Below are positions 1-8,040 of a stretch of 64,000 nucleotides of DNA, in pieces. Source of the stretch: Lutibacter sp. A80 (GTDB lineage Bacteria > Bacteroidota > Bacteroidia > Flavobacteriales > Flavobacteriaceae); the NCBI RefSeq assembly GCF_022429645.1, contig NZ_CP092480.1, positions 3,392,501 through 3,456,500 of the forward strand, read 5' to 3'. The stretch's first letter is position 1. Each line of letters starts with the position of its first letter. A model generated the notes under the pieces. That model ran no database searches and had not been told where the DNA came from. It was given only the letters and a program-made list of their open reading frames with translations. Position numbers and translations under genes: made by a program.

Positions 1-1
1 A

Positions 2-73
2 GGTGTTTCTGCTTCAGCAATCTTTAATCCAGATACAGATGATGCATATTTAGTATTTATACTTTCTCTATAA
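2..73 (+). CDS. C-terminal end of a cut-off gene, possibly a TorF-like porin
   Basis: The window opens inside a reading frame whose last 23 residues end in DDAYLVFILSL before TAA. Alternating hydrophobic residues close to the C-terminus fit the last strand of an outer-membrane beta-barrel. In many Bacteroidota a TorF-type putative porin lies just upstream of the PII and ammonium-transporter genes, which is the arrangement here; that identification is inference from context. A strong terminator follows 27 nt later, so the gene is not in one transcript with the PII gene. Confidence 0.4.
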   Translation, partial: GVSASAIFNPDTDDAYLVFILSL

Positions 74-100
74 TATATTATAATTAGGTTTAGTTTAAAA

Positions 101-139
101 TTGTCTAATAACTTAAAAGTTATTAGGCAATTTTTTTTT
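101..139 (+). terminator. Intrinsic terminator after the cut-off porin-like gene
   Basis: The arms TTGTCTAATAACTT and AAGTTATTAGGCAA pair over about 14 bp with one G.U pair and a very short A-rich loop, and are followed directly by a run of T. It ends the upstream partial gene and isolates the PII-amt unit. Confidence 0.85.
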
Positions 140-262
140 GACCATATTTGTGTTTTTATTTTTAACATTGTGTAAGTGTATAAATATTTAGGGTTAAAAT
201 TGAATATATGGTAAAAATTATATTTTACCCCTTTAAAAGTTAGGGGGTTGAGAAAATTTATT

Positions 263-277
263 TATTTTTGATACTAA
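263..277 (+). promoter_or_regulatory. Probable -7 box and start region for the PII-amt operon
   Basis: TATTTTTG fits the flavobacterial -7 consensus TAnnTTTG and is followed by ATACTAA, with the PII start codon about 25 nt further on. No good TTG -33 box lies at the usual distance. The stretch TTTTGATACTAA recurs before the GH5 gene and before the M49 peptidase gene. Confidence 0.4.
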
Positions 278-301
278 ATCAATTATATAAACTGTTTTAT
301 T

Positions 302-640
302 ATGAAGAAAATTGAAGCGATAATAAGAAAATCAAAGTTTGTTGAAGTTAAAGAAGCTTTGCACGAAATTGGAGTTAACTTTTTTAGTTATTGGGATGTG
401 ACTGGAGTTGGGAATGAGAAAAAAGGACATGTGTATCGTGGTGTAAGTTATAGTACGTCAGAATTGCAAAGAAGGTATTTGTCAATTGTAGTTTCCGATC
501 CTTTTTTGGAAAAAACAATAGATATAATTTTAAAAACAGCGTATACAGGTGCTGTTGGTGATGGAAAAATATTTGTTTCTGATGTTGAAGAAACTTATAG
601 AATTAGAACGAAAGAAAAAGGTGTAGAATCATTAAATTAA
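302..640 (+). CDS. glnK: PII family nitrogen regulatory protein
   Basis: A cytosolic trimeric signalling protein that senses 2-oxoglutarate and ATP/ADP and gates ammonium uptake. The 112 residues match the family length. The T-loop tyrosine region is seen as GHVYRGVSY near residues 42-50, and the nucleotide-binding B-loop as TGAVGDGKIFV near 82-92, followed by the C-terminal RIRTKEKG signature. The residue order around the T-loop differs from the classic RGHxxxYRGxEY form, so uridylylation cannot be assumed. It lies 24 nt before the ammonium transporter, the usual glnK-amtB pairing, so it most likely binds that transporter. Symbol glnK rather than glnB is chosen from that linkage. Confidence 0.93.
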   Translation: MKKIEAIIRKSKFVEVKEALHEIGVNFFSYWDVTGVGNEKKGHVYRGVSYSTSELQRRYLSIVVSDPFLEKTIDIILKTAYTGAVGDGKIFVSDVEETYRIRTKEKGVESLN

Positions 641-664
641 AATTAAGATAGAATAACTATTATT

Positions 665-1906
665 ATGGAGGAAACACTATTTACAGTGAATAACGTATGG
701 ATGATGATTTGTACTGCATTGGTATTTTTAATGCATTTAGGATTTTCATTGTTGGAAATTGGATTAACAAGGCAAAAAAACACAATTAATATACTTTTTA
801 AAAATGTATTTATTATTTGTATCGGATTAATATTATATGCGTTAGTTGGTTTTAATTTAATGTACCCAGGGTCATTTATAGCTGGAATTATTCCAGATTA
901 TTTTGTTGATTTGTTTGGGCTAACTTCGCCTGAAAATGGTTTAACTGCTGAATATGCAGATGGTGGTTATACTTTTTGGACTGACTTTTTGTTTCAGGGA
1001 ATGTTTGCTGCAACAGCGGCAACAATTGTTTCTGGGGCTGTGGCTGAGAGAATAAAATTAGGTGCATTTATGATTTTTACTATTGTTTATGTTGGTTTGG
1101 TGTATCCAATTGTAGGTTCTTGGAAATGGGGAGCTGGTTGGTTAGATGAGTTAGGATTTTATGATTTTGCAGGTTCTACATTAGTGCATTCAGTAGGTGG
1201 TTGGGCTGCTTTAGTAGCAGTTTGGTTGTTAGGAGCAAGGCTTGGTAAATTTAAAAAAGATGGTTCAGTAGGTGCTATTCCGGGACATAATATGCCTTTT
1301 GCAACTGCAGGAGTTTTTATTTTATGGTTAGGTTGGTTTGGATTTAATGGAGGTTCTGTGCTTTCAGCTGATCCAGGAGCTACATCTTTGGTGTTGGTGA
1401 CTACTTGTGTAGCTGCGGCTTCAGGTGGTATGTCGGCATTTTTGGTTTCTTTATTTAAATACAAACAATTTGATTTGTCAATGTTTTTGAATGGTATTTT
1501 AGGTGGATTGGTAGGTATAACTGCTGGAGCTGATTTAATGAGTGTGACTGATTCTATTGTAATTGGGTTTATAGCCGGAGGTTTAATAGTGTTAGGTGTG
1601 TCGCTTGTGGATAGGATGAAGTTAGATGATCCTGTTGGTGCGATTGCTGTTCATTTAATATGTGGTATTTGGGGAACTTTAGCTGTAGGTATTTTTGGTG
1701 ATTTAGCTAGCTGGGAACAGTTAGGGTATCAAGCTATTGGAGTTGTTTCCATAGGTGTTACTTGCTTGGTTTCTGCATATGCAATTATTAAAACACTAAA
1801 AAGTACTACGGGTATCCGTGTTTCTAAAGAAGAAGAGCAGGAAGGTCTAGATATTCATGAACATGGTATGGATGCTTACCCTGATTTTCGTTTAAATCAA
1901 CATTAA
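665..1906 (+). CDS. amt: Ammonium transporter, Amt family
   Basis: An inner-membrane trimeric channel for ammonium. The 413 residues are mostly hydrophobic with about eleven membrane spans. Recognisable Amt blocks include FFQ-type FLFQGMFAATAATIVSGAVAER, the pore histidine region DFAGSTLVHSVGGWA, WLGWFGFNGGS, and the second pore histidine in DDPVGAIAVHLICGIWG. The gene follows the PII gene by 24 nt and is cotranscribed with it, so transport should be blocked by PII when nitrogen is sufficient. The C-terminal cytosolic tail is short and acidic and contains the likely PII contact region. A hairpin with a T-run lies downstream. Confidence 0.95.
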   Translation: MEETLFTVNNVWMMICTALVFLMHLGFSLLEIGLTRQKNTINILFKNVFIICIGLILYALVGFNLMYPGSFIAGIIPDYFVDLFGLTSPENGLTAEYADGGYTFWTDFLFQGMFAATAATIVSGAVAERIKLGAFMIFTIVYVGLVYPIVGSWKWGAGWLDELGFYDFAGSTLVHSVGGWAALVAVWLLGARLGKFKKDGSVGAIPGHNMPFATAGVFILWLGWFGFNGGSVLSADPGATSLVLVTTCVAAASGGMSAFLVSLFKYKQFDLSMFLNGILGGLVGITAGADLMSVTDSIVIGFIAGGLIVLGVSLVDRMKLDDPVGAIAVHLICGIWGTLAVGIFGDLASWEQLGYQAIGVVSIGVTCLVSAYAIIKTLKSTTGIRVSKEEEQEGLDIHEHGMDAYPDFRLNQH

Positions 1907-1939
1907 TTAGGTTTCTTTTTTATAAAATATAAGATTGTA

Positions 1940-1974
1940 AAAGTTCAGCAAATTTAAATTAGTTGAGCTTTTTT
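1940..1974 (+). terminator. Probable terminator of the PII-amt operon
   Basis: AAAGTTCAGCAAATTT pairs with AAATTAGTTGAGCTTT over about 16 positions with several G.U pairs and one mismatch, followed by TTTTTT. It sits between convergent genes and runs to the stop of the DUF1684 gene. Confidence 0.6.
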
Positions 1975-2593
1975 AATGGGGTGTATTATTGTATGCTTTA
2001 ACTCCAGCTAAAATGGCAATAGGTAGGTTGTTTTCACTTGGAGGTGTAGGGCATGAAAATTTATAATTGTATGTGCAATAAGGATTGTATGATTGGTTAA
2101 AATCTATAATAATAGTATTGGATTCTTTTTCTGGAATTTCAATATCTATATAGCGTCCGCCGCCGTAAGTGCTTGTTCCGTTTGTAGTGTCTTTAAAAGG
2201 TAGGAAAAGTGGATTGTTATCGCTAAATATTGTAGTAGTGCTCTGATGTTGGTATAGGCTTAATTGTAGTTTTGTGCCGTTTAAAGTAAATGTTGCAATT
2301 CCGTATTTTTTGTATAAGGGAAGTCGGTCTGTGGTGGTTTTCATTTCGAATATTGGTGTGTTTGGGGTTAATTCGAAATTAGCTTCAATTCTAAAAGATT
2401 CATCAATTTCAAAAAACTCTAAAGATTTAAAAGTTTTCAAATCCTCTTCTGTCAGTGGTGATTCTTCTGCATTAGCGAATTGTGTGTTTAATTTATATTG
2501 AAATTGTTTTATTTCATCTTTATAAGTGTTGGTTTTTTTAGAGCAGTTTGTTAATGTTAATAAAAAGAGTATGGCTAAAGTGATTTCTTTCAT
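1973..2593 (-). CDS. DUF1684 family lipoprotein
   Basis: A 206-residue protein with a lipoprotein signal (MKEITLAILFLLTLTNCSKK; lipobox LTNC, acylated Cys17), so it is expected to be anchored in the outer or inner membrane facing the periplasm. The C-terminal half carries the DUF1684 pattern: GGRYIDIE, then IDFNQSYNPYCTYNYKFSCP and PPSENNLPIAILAGVKAY. The conserved cysteines in these two blocks are usual for the family. Biochemical function is unknown. The gene is single, convergent with amt, with a possible TAnnTTTG box (CAAAAATA on the plus strand at 2622-2629) upstream. Confidence 0.8.
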   Translation of the reverse strand: MKEITLAILFLLTLTNCSKKTNTYKDEIKQFQYKLNTQFANAEESPLTEEDLKTFKSLEFFEIDESFRIEANFELTPNTPIFEMKTTTDRLPLYKKYGIATFTLNGTKLQLSLYQHQSTTTIFSDNNPLFLPFKDTTNGTSTYGGGRYIDIEIPEKESNTIIIDFNQSYNPYCTYNYKFSCPTPPSENNLPIAILAGVKAYNNTPH

Positions 2594-2793
2594 GATGCAG
2601 ATGTTTGATGATGTTTTTTTGCAAAAATAATGTAGTTGTTTTAAAAAGACGATAAAGCTTAGCTAAAATAATCTAGTGTTGTTTAGGTGGTTGCTTGTTT
2701 GGTGTGCTTGTTAGTTCGTGTTGGGTTTGGTTAAATGATGTTTTTGTATCAAAAAAAGTAAATTTTTCATTAAACATAAAATGAGTTATTAAG

Positions 2794-2808
2794 TAATTTT
2801 GATACTAA
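2794..2808 (+). promoter_or_regulatory. Probable -7 box and start region for the GH5 gene
   Basis: TAATTTTG fits TAnnTTTG and is followed by ATACTAA, the same arrangement as before the PII gene. The start codon lies 43 nt downstream. No clear TTG -33 box is present. Confidence 0.4.
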
Positions 2809-2851
2809 TATTTTGTGTTTAAAAATAGATAACAATTAAAATGTGTTAATT

Positions 2852-3907
2852 ATGAAAAAAATAATGATAGTACAGTTAACTTTTATTTTTTTAATGGTGT
2901 TTGTGTCATGTGGAAATAAAAATGAAAAGAAAGAGGTGAAAGATGTTGAGTCTGTGGTTGAAGCAAATACTTTAAGTAGGATAACAGTGAAGGGTAATTC
3001 TTTTGTTTCCGTTCAAGGAGATACAATTGTTTTTAGGGGGTTGGATGCTAGTGATCCAGATAAATTACAGAAAGATGGGCGTTGGAATTTAGAATATTTT
3101 AAGGAGATGAAAAGTTGGGGAGCTACAGTAACTAGGTTTCCGGTGCATCCTAAGGCATGGAGAGAGCGAGGTAAAGAGGCTTACTTAAAGTTGATTGATG
3201 ATGGTTTGGCTTGGGCAGCTGAGGTTGGTATGTATGTAATTATAGATTGGCATAGCATTGGTAACTTAAAAGACGATAAATACTATCTGCCAATGTATGA
3301 GACTACAATGTTGGAGACGGAGGATTTCTGGAGAACAATGGCGGTAGCGTATAAAGATAATGAGACTGCTGCTTTTTTTGAATTGTTTAATGAGCCAACT
3401 TTAAATAATGGTGATTTGGGTGAGTGTACTTGGGGTGAATGGAAGGTTTTGATGGAGAGGCTTATTGCTGTTATTAGAGAAAATGGATGTGAGGCTATTC
3501 CGTTGGTGGCTGGTTTTAATTGGGGGTATGATTTAACACCTTTAAAAGAGAATCCTATTGCTGCTGAAGGTATTGGTTATATAAGTCATCCGTATCCGCA
3601 AAAAAGAGAAAAGCCTTGGGAGGTTAAATGGACTGAAGATTGGGGGTTTGCGGCTGAAAAATATCCTTTAATTTTATCTGAAATAGGTTTTTGTGGTCCA
3701 GATGATAAGGGGGCTCATATACCGGTTATAAGTGATGAATCTTATGGCGATGCAATTACAAAATATGCAGATGAACGTGGAATTTCATATACGGTTTGGG
3801 TGTTTGATCCAGATTGGTCGCCTATGTTGTTTACGGATTGGGATTATGCACCTTCTCGTCAAGGAAGGTATTTTAAAAAGGTGCTACAAGGTTATCGCGA
3901 AAACTAA
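2852..3907 (+). CDS. Glycoside hydrolase family 5 lipoprotein
   Basis: A predicted exported (beta/alpha)8 endo-beta-glycanase of 351 residues. The signal ends in the lipobox VFVSC, so it should be lipid-anchored. GH5 features are the substrate-site TRFPVHPKAW, the VIIDWHS block, the acid/base Glu181 in FELFNEP and the nucleophile Glu277 in ILSEIGF. An in-frame GTG nine bases earlier is possible, but the ATG starting MKKIMIV gives a normal signal peptide and is preferred. Substrate (cellulose, mannan, beta-glucan) cannot be told from sequence alone. It is not part of a visible polysaccharide-utilisation locus: no SusC/SusD pair is nearby. It faces the glycerol-phosphate regulator across a shared terminator. 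Confidence 0.88.
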   Translation: MKKIMIVQLTFIFLMVFVSCGNKNEKKEVKDVESVVEANTLSRITVKGNSFVSVQGDTIVFRGLDASDPDKLQKDGRWNLEYFKEMKSWGATVTRFPVHPKAWRERGKEAYLKLIDDGLAWAAEVGMYVIIDWHSIGNLKDDKYYLPMYETTMLETEDFWRTMAVAYKDNETAAFFELFNEPTLNNGDLGECTWGEWKVLMERLIAVIRENGCEAIPLVAGFNWGYDLTPLKENPIAAEGIGYISHPYPQKREKPWEVKWTEDWGFAAEKYPLILSEIGFCGPDDKGAHIPVISDESYGDAITKYADERGISYTVWVFDPDWSPMLFTDWDYAPSRQGRYFKKVLQGYREN

Positions 3908-3908
3908 A

Positions 3909-3948
3909 AAAAATCCCGCTTTTAATTTTAAAAGCGGGATTTTTTTAT
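3909..3948. terminator. Bidirectional terminator between the GH5 gene and glpR
   Basis: ATCCCGCTTTT and AAAAGCGGGAT form an 11-bp GC-cored stem, flanked by A-runs on the left and T-runs on the right, so it can stop transcription from either side. Confidence 0.92.
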
Positions 3949-3955
3949 TTTAATT

Positions 3956-4723
3956 TTAGGCAAGTGTAACGTCAATGCCTAATTCTTCTAATTGGTCTTT
4001 TGTTTTTTTGTCTAATTTTTTGTCTGTAATTATTTGATCAACATCTTCGAGTCCGCATATTTTTCCAAATCCTTTTTTTCCAAATTTTGAAGAATCTGCT
4101 AATACAATTATTTTTTGAGCAGCTTTAATCATTTCTTTGTTTAAAGAAGCTTCCATTGAGTTTGTTGTTGTTAATCCAAAATCTAAATCAATTCCATCAA
4201 CGCCTAAAAATAATTTTGTAAAGGTAAATTCTTGAAGCATTTTTTCGCTAGTTGGTCCTATTACAGATGAAGAGCTTCTTCTTACAATTCCACCTAATTG
4301 TATTACGTCAATATTTGGGTTTTCAGCTAAAATTAAAGCAGTGTTTAGGGATGCTGTAAGTACGGTTAACCCATCGACTGGTTTTAAGTGTTTTGCAAAT
4401 TCAATAACAGATGTTCCGGAAGCTATAATAATACTGTCGTTAGGTTTTAGAATTAGACCTGCTGCAATTGCTATCCTTGTTTTTTCTTTCCTGTTAATTT
4501 TTTCTTTAATATTAACGTGGTTTTCGGTTGTGTAGGGATTTGATGGTATTGCTTTACCGTGTGATCGGAAAAGTAAGTTTTTTTCTTCTAAAGCTTTTAG
4601 GTCTTTTCTGATGGTGACTAAAGATACTCCAAATTCCTGACTTAAATCTGTTACTTCAACAAAGCCGTCATTTTCAAGCTTTTTTAAAATTAATTTGTGG
4701 CGTTCGGCGATATTTAAAAGCAT
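3956..4723 (-). CDS. glpR: DeoR/GlpR family transcriptional regulator
   Basis: A 255-residue DNA-binding repressor of the DeoR family. Residues 1-57 form the winged helix-turn-helix, with the DeoR signature VTDLSQEFGVSLVTIRKDL and ALEEKNLLFRSHGKA. The remainder is a ribose-phosphate-isomerase-like sugar-phosphate sensor domain (SIIIASGTSVIEFAKHL, LTVLTASLNTALIL, LFLGVDGID). It is divergent from glpD, and the gap holds a 26-bp palindrome next to its own start plus a second near-copy closer to glpD. The most economical reading is that it represses glpD, the transporter and downstream genes, and itself, with glycerol 3-phosphate as inducer. The ligand is inferred from the neighbours. Confidence 0.85.
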   Translation of the reverse strand: MLLNIAERHKLILKKLENDGFVEVTDLSQEFGVSLVTIRKDLKALEEKNLLFRSHGKAIPSNPYTTENHVNIKEKINRKEKTRIAIAAGLILKPNDSIIIASGTSVIEFAKHLKPVDGLTVLTASLNTALILAENPNIDVIQLGGIVRRSSSSVIGPTSEKMLQEFTFTKLFLGVDGIDLDFGLTTTNSMEASLNKEMIKAAQKIIVLADSSKFGKKGFGKICGLEDVDQIITDKKLDKKTKDQLEELGIDVTLA

Positions 4724-4762
4724 TGTAAAGTTTTTAGTTTAGCAAATATACGTCAATGTTAG

Positions 4763-4788
4763 TTTATTTCGAAATATTTCGAAATAAA
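4763..4788. promoter_or_regulatory. Perfect 26-bp palindrome, candidate GlpR operator 1
   Basis: The site is self-complementary over its whole length and contains two TTTCGAAA-type half-sites ten bases apart (core TTTCGAAATATTTCGAAA). It begins 39 nt upstream of the regulator start codon. DeoR-family repressors commonly bind such repeated or palindromic sites, so this is the likely autoregulatory operator. Confidence 0.65.
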
Positions 4789-4898
4789 TTTTAAAATGAT
4801 GTTTGTATGTATGTGTTATTGTGTAGGTGTTATATTTGTTAGTAATCTTCCCTTTAATAATCAGTTGATTAGCCTTTTTATCAAAAAAGAAATGTATT

Positions 4899-4922
4899 TA
4901 TAATATGACAAAAGTCATATTA
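4899..4922. promoter_or_regulatory. Perfect inverted repeat, candidate CRP/FNR-type site
   Basis: ATAATATGAC and GTCATATTAT are exact inverted repeats separated by AAAA. The core ATGAC-N4-GTCAT follows the TGA-N6-TCA layout of CRP/FNR family operators. It lies about 100 nt before glpD and 24 nt upstream of the second GlpR-like site, so glp expression may also answer to a CRP/FNR-type factor. Confidence 0.5.
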
Positions 4923-4945
4923 TCTTAAAAAAAACATAAAAAAAC

Positions 4946-4964
4946 TTTCGAAATGTTTCTAAAT
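4946..4964. promoter_or_regulatory. Degenerate second copy of the GlpR palindrome
   Basis: TTTCGAAATGTTTCTAAAT matches the core of the palindrome at 4763-4788 at 17 of 19 positions. It lies 57 nt before glpD, where a repressor would block transcription. Confidence 0.5.
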
Positions 4965-5020
4965 GATTTACTTTTACTCTGTAATAGGAAAAAAAGCTAT
5001 TCGTTTAAAATATTTGAAAT

Positions 5021-6580
5021 ATGAAAAGAGATGAAATGATTTCGAAGGTAAAGAATCATTCAGGAGAATTTGATTTTATAATAATAGGTGGTGGTGCTAC
5101 TGGAATTGGTATTGCATTGGAAGCTTCGGCAAGAGGTTATTCTGTTATTTTGTTAGAAATGTCTGATTTTACAAAGTCTACTTCAAGTAAGTCGACCAAG
5201 CTTATGCATGGTGGAGTTCGTTATTTAGCGCAAGGAGATGTAGGATTGGTAAGAGAGGCAGTTGTAGAGCGGGGTTTAATGTTGCAAAATGCACCGCATT
5301 TAGTGAAAAGTCAATCGTTTATAATTCCTACTCACGGTTTGTTTGATGAGGTTTTGTATACAGTAGGTTTAACTTTTTATGATTTATTGGCAGGGAAACT
5401 TAGTTTAGGTAGGTCTAAAAGAATTTCAAAATCAAAAACTTTGAAACGTATTTCACTTATTAATCCTGATAAAATTTCTGCAGGAGTGGTTTATTACGAC
5501 GGACAGTTTGATGATTCCCGTTTGGCAGTAAATACACTTCAAAGTGCCGTAGAGCGTGGTGCAATTGTATTGAATTATTGTAACGTAACAGGGTTGATTA
5601 AAGATGAGAAAGGTCTTGTAAAAGGTGTTTCGTTTGTAGATGAAGAGACTTCTGAAAAGCACGAGGTGTTGGGTAAACAAATTGTTAATGCAACAGGTGT
5701 TTTTGCAGATGATGTGTTGCAGATGGATTCTCCAGGTGCTGAAAAAACCATTGCGCCAAGTCAGGGTGTGCATTTAATTTTAGATAAATCCTTTTTACCA
5801 GGAGATGATGCTATTACTATCCCTAAAACTGATGACGGCCGTGTGTTGTTCTTGGTTCCATGGCATAATAAGGTGATTGTAGGTACTACAGATACTCCTA
5901 TTGAAAAAGAATCTTTAGAACCGGTTGCTTTAGAGGAAGAGATTGGGTTTATTTTAAGTACTGCTAGTAGATATTTAACTAAGGCTCCAAAACGAAGTGA
6001 TGTGTTGAGTGTTTTCGCAGGCTTACGACCATTGGCTGCTCCAAAAGGAGATGGAAACAAAACGAAAGAGATTTCGAGAAGTCATAAAATTTATACCTCA
6101 GATTCTGGTTTGTTAACTATTGTAGGAGGTAAATGGACTACCTTTAGAAGAATGGGGCAAGATTTAGTGGATAAAGCTGAGAAAAATCACGGGTGGCCTC
6201 GTATTTCTTCAAAAACAAAACATTTAAAAATTCACGGATATAAGGAAAATGTGGATTATGATAACCCTCTATATTTTTATGGTTCTGATGAAGATGCTAT
6301 TTTGGAGTTAGCGTCAAAAAATGGAAACAAGAATTATATAAGTAAAAAACTTCAGGTTATTGAAGCTCAGGTTTTGTGGGCTATTGAAAATGAAATGTGT
6401 CGTACAGTAGAAGATTTTTTAGCGCGTAGAACAAGATGTCAATTATTAGATGCGCAAGAAAGTATAAAAATAGCTCCAAGGGTAGCTGAAATTATGGCTG
6501 AGGCATTAGATAAAGATGAGAATTGGATTAAACAACAAGTTGAGAGTTATATCAATGTAACTTTAAATTATATACTATAA
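5021..6580 (+). CDS. glpD: FAD-dependent glycerol-3-phosphate dehydrogenase
   Basis: Oxidises sn-glycerol 3-phosphate to dihydroxyacetone phosphate and passes electrons to the quinone pool at the inner membrane. The 519 residues match the aerobic GlpD family. The FAD-binding GGGATGIG is at residues 23-30, followed by the family block SSKSTKLMHGGVRYL. The substrate-domain blocks VFAGLRPL and VGGKWTTFRRM and a C-terminal DAO_C helical domain (about 400-510) are also present. It is first in a run with the transporter (19 nt), the phosphodiesterase and the porin. Upstream palindromes suggest repression by the divergent GlpR. Confidence 0.94.
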   Translation: MKRDEMISKVKNHSGEFDFIIIGGGATGIGIALEASARGYSVILLEMSDFTKSTSSKSTKLMHGGVRYLAQGDVGLVREAVVERGLMLQNAPHLVKSQSFIIPTHGLFDEVLYTVGLTFYDLLAGKLSLGRSKRISKSKTLKRISLINPDKISAGVVYYDGQFDDSRLAVNTLQSAVERGAIVLNYCNVTGLIKDEKGLVKGVSFVDEETSEKHEVLGKQIVNATGVFADDVLQMDSPGAEKTIAPSQGVHLILDKSFLPGDDAITIPKTDDGRVLFLVPWHNKVIVGTTDTPIEKESLEPVALEEEIGFILSTASRYLTKAPKRSDVLSVFAGLRPLAAPKGDGNKTKEISRSHKIYTSDSGLLTIVGGKWTTFRRMGQDLVDKAEKNHGWPRISSKTKHLKIHGYKENVDYDNPLYFYGSDEDAILELASKNGNKNYISKKLQVIEAQVLWAIENEMCRTVEDFLARRTRCQLLDAQESIKIAPRVAEIMAEALDKDENWIKQQVESYINVTLNYIL

Positions 6581-6599
6581 TAAATTATAAATCAATGTC

Positions 6600-7937
6600 A
6601 TGATAGATTTTTTTAAACCAGCAGCGCACAAAGAGTTACTTCCTTCAGATAAAATAGATTCAACCTATAAGCGATTGCGATTTCAAGTATTTGTAGGTAT
6701 TTTTATTGGTTATGCTGGGTATTATTTAGTTAGGAAAGTTTTTTCATTAGCAATGCCAGATTTAATTGCTTTGGGTTTTTCAAAAACAGAATTAGGTTTT
6801 GCTCTTTCAGGAGTTTCTATTGCTTATGGTTTAAGTAAATTTATTATGGGAAATGTATCTGATCGTAGTAATGCTCGGAATTTTCTTACGGCAGGTTTAG
6901 TGTTGTCGGCATTAACAATGATTTTAATGGGGACAATTCCCTTAGCCACATCTTCAGTATTTATAATGTTTATTCTACTAATACTGAATGGTTGGTTTCA
7001 GGGTATGGGATGGCCTCCTTGTGGAAGGGTTATGGTTCATTGGTTTTCAATTAGAGAACGCGGAACAAAAATGTCTATTTGGAATGTAGCTCATAATGTT
7101 GGTGGAGGTATAATTGGTCCACTAGCGATTTTGGGTGTTGCTATTTTTGCAGATTGGCATGCGAAACTATATTTCCCAGGTTTTATAGCATTAGCTGTTG
7201 CTGTTATTACATGGTTTTTATTGAGAGATACTCCGCAATCATGTGGTCTTCCAAATATTGAAACCTATAAAAACGATTTTCCTCCTAATTATTCAGAAAA
7301 ATTTGAGGAAGAAATGACAGCTAAAGAAATATTTTTTAAATATATCTTAAAAAACAAATTATTGTGGTCTATAGCCTTTGCAAATGCCTTTGTTTATTTA
7401 GTACGATATGGTGTTTTAGATTGGGCTCCATTGTATTTAGAAGAAGCAAAAGGGTTTTCAATTAAAGAATCTGGATGGGCATATTTTGCCTACGAATGGG
7501 CTGGTATTCCGGGGACACTTTTGTGTGGATATTTAAGTGATAAAGTATTTAAAGGTAAAAGAGCACCTGTAAGTATTATATATATGGTATTGGTTTTTGT
7601 TTCAATATATATGTATTGGACAAGTCAATCTATTTTAGCGAATTCAATAGCGCTTATTTGTATCGGATTCTTGATTTACGGTCCTGTAATGTTAATAGGT
7701 GTTCACGCGTTGGATTTGGTGCCAAAAAAAGCGGCAGGTACGGCTGCGGGTTTAACAGGTTTATTTGGGTATTTAGGAGGAGCTTTATTTGCTAATATAG
7801 CAATGGGTGCTGTTGTAGATACTTGGGGATGGTCTGGTGGATTTGTAGTGTTGTTAAGTTCTTGCGTAATCGCAATTTTATTAATTGGTTTTTCTTGGGT
7901 TCAAGAAAAGAGAGGATATAATGGTATTCATGTATAG
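6600..7937 (+). CDS. glpT: Glycerol-3-phosphate transporter, MFS (GlpT-like)
   Basis: A 445-residue inner-membrane antiporter of the organophosphate:phosphate family in the major facilitator superfamily. About twelve membrane spans are visible. Family signatures include [16 protein letters not shown] in TM1, the loop [12 protein letters not shown] between TM2 and TM3, [20 protein letters not shown], and NVAHNVGGG. The RK pair in TM1 and the arginine in VYLVRYG correspond to regions that bind the phosphate group. It starts 19 nt after glpD. Glycerol 3-phosphate is the likeliest substrate because glpD precedes it and a glycerophosphodiesterase follows; sugar-phosphate transport by the same family is the alternative. 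Confidence 0.9.
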   Translation: MIDFFKPAAHKELLPSDKIDSTYKRLRFQVFVGIFIGYAGYYLVRKVFSLAMPDLIALGFSKTELGFALSGVSIAYGLSKFIMGNVSDRSNARNFLTAGLVLSALTMILMGTIPLATSSVFIMFILLILNGWFQGMGWPPCGRVMVHWFSIRERGTKMSIWNVAHNVGGGIIGPLAILGVAIFADWHAKLYFPGFIALAVAVITWFLLRDTPQSCGLPNIETYKNDFPPNYSEKFEEEMTAKEIFFKYILKNKLLWSIAFANAFVYLVRYGVLDWAPLYLEEAKGFSIKESGWAYFAYEWAGIPGTLLCGYLSDKVFKGKRAPVSIIYMVLVFVSIYMYWTSQSILANSIALICIGFLIYGPVMLIGVHALDLVPKKAAGTAAGLTGLFGYLGGALFANIAMGAVVDTWGWSGGFVVLLSSCVIAILLIGFSWVQEKRGYNGIHV

Positions 7938-8040
7938 TAAAATATACGTTTTAAAATACCTAAGATTTTAATCGCTTGTTGAATAGGTGTTTACAAGTGA
8001 AGATAATAAATAAGAGTATTAATCAATAAATGTTAAATAA

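Noticed and set aside
1159-1464. Minus-strand frame of 101 codons inside amt
   Set aside because: Antisense shadow of a clearly coding, conserved transporter.
2843-2852. GTG start for the GH5 gene
   Set aside because: The ATG nine bases later gives a typical lipoprotein signal starting MKKIMIV.
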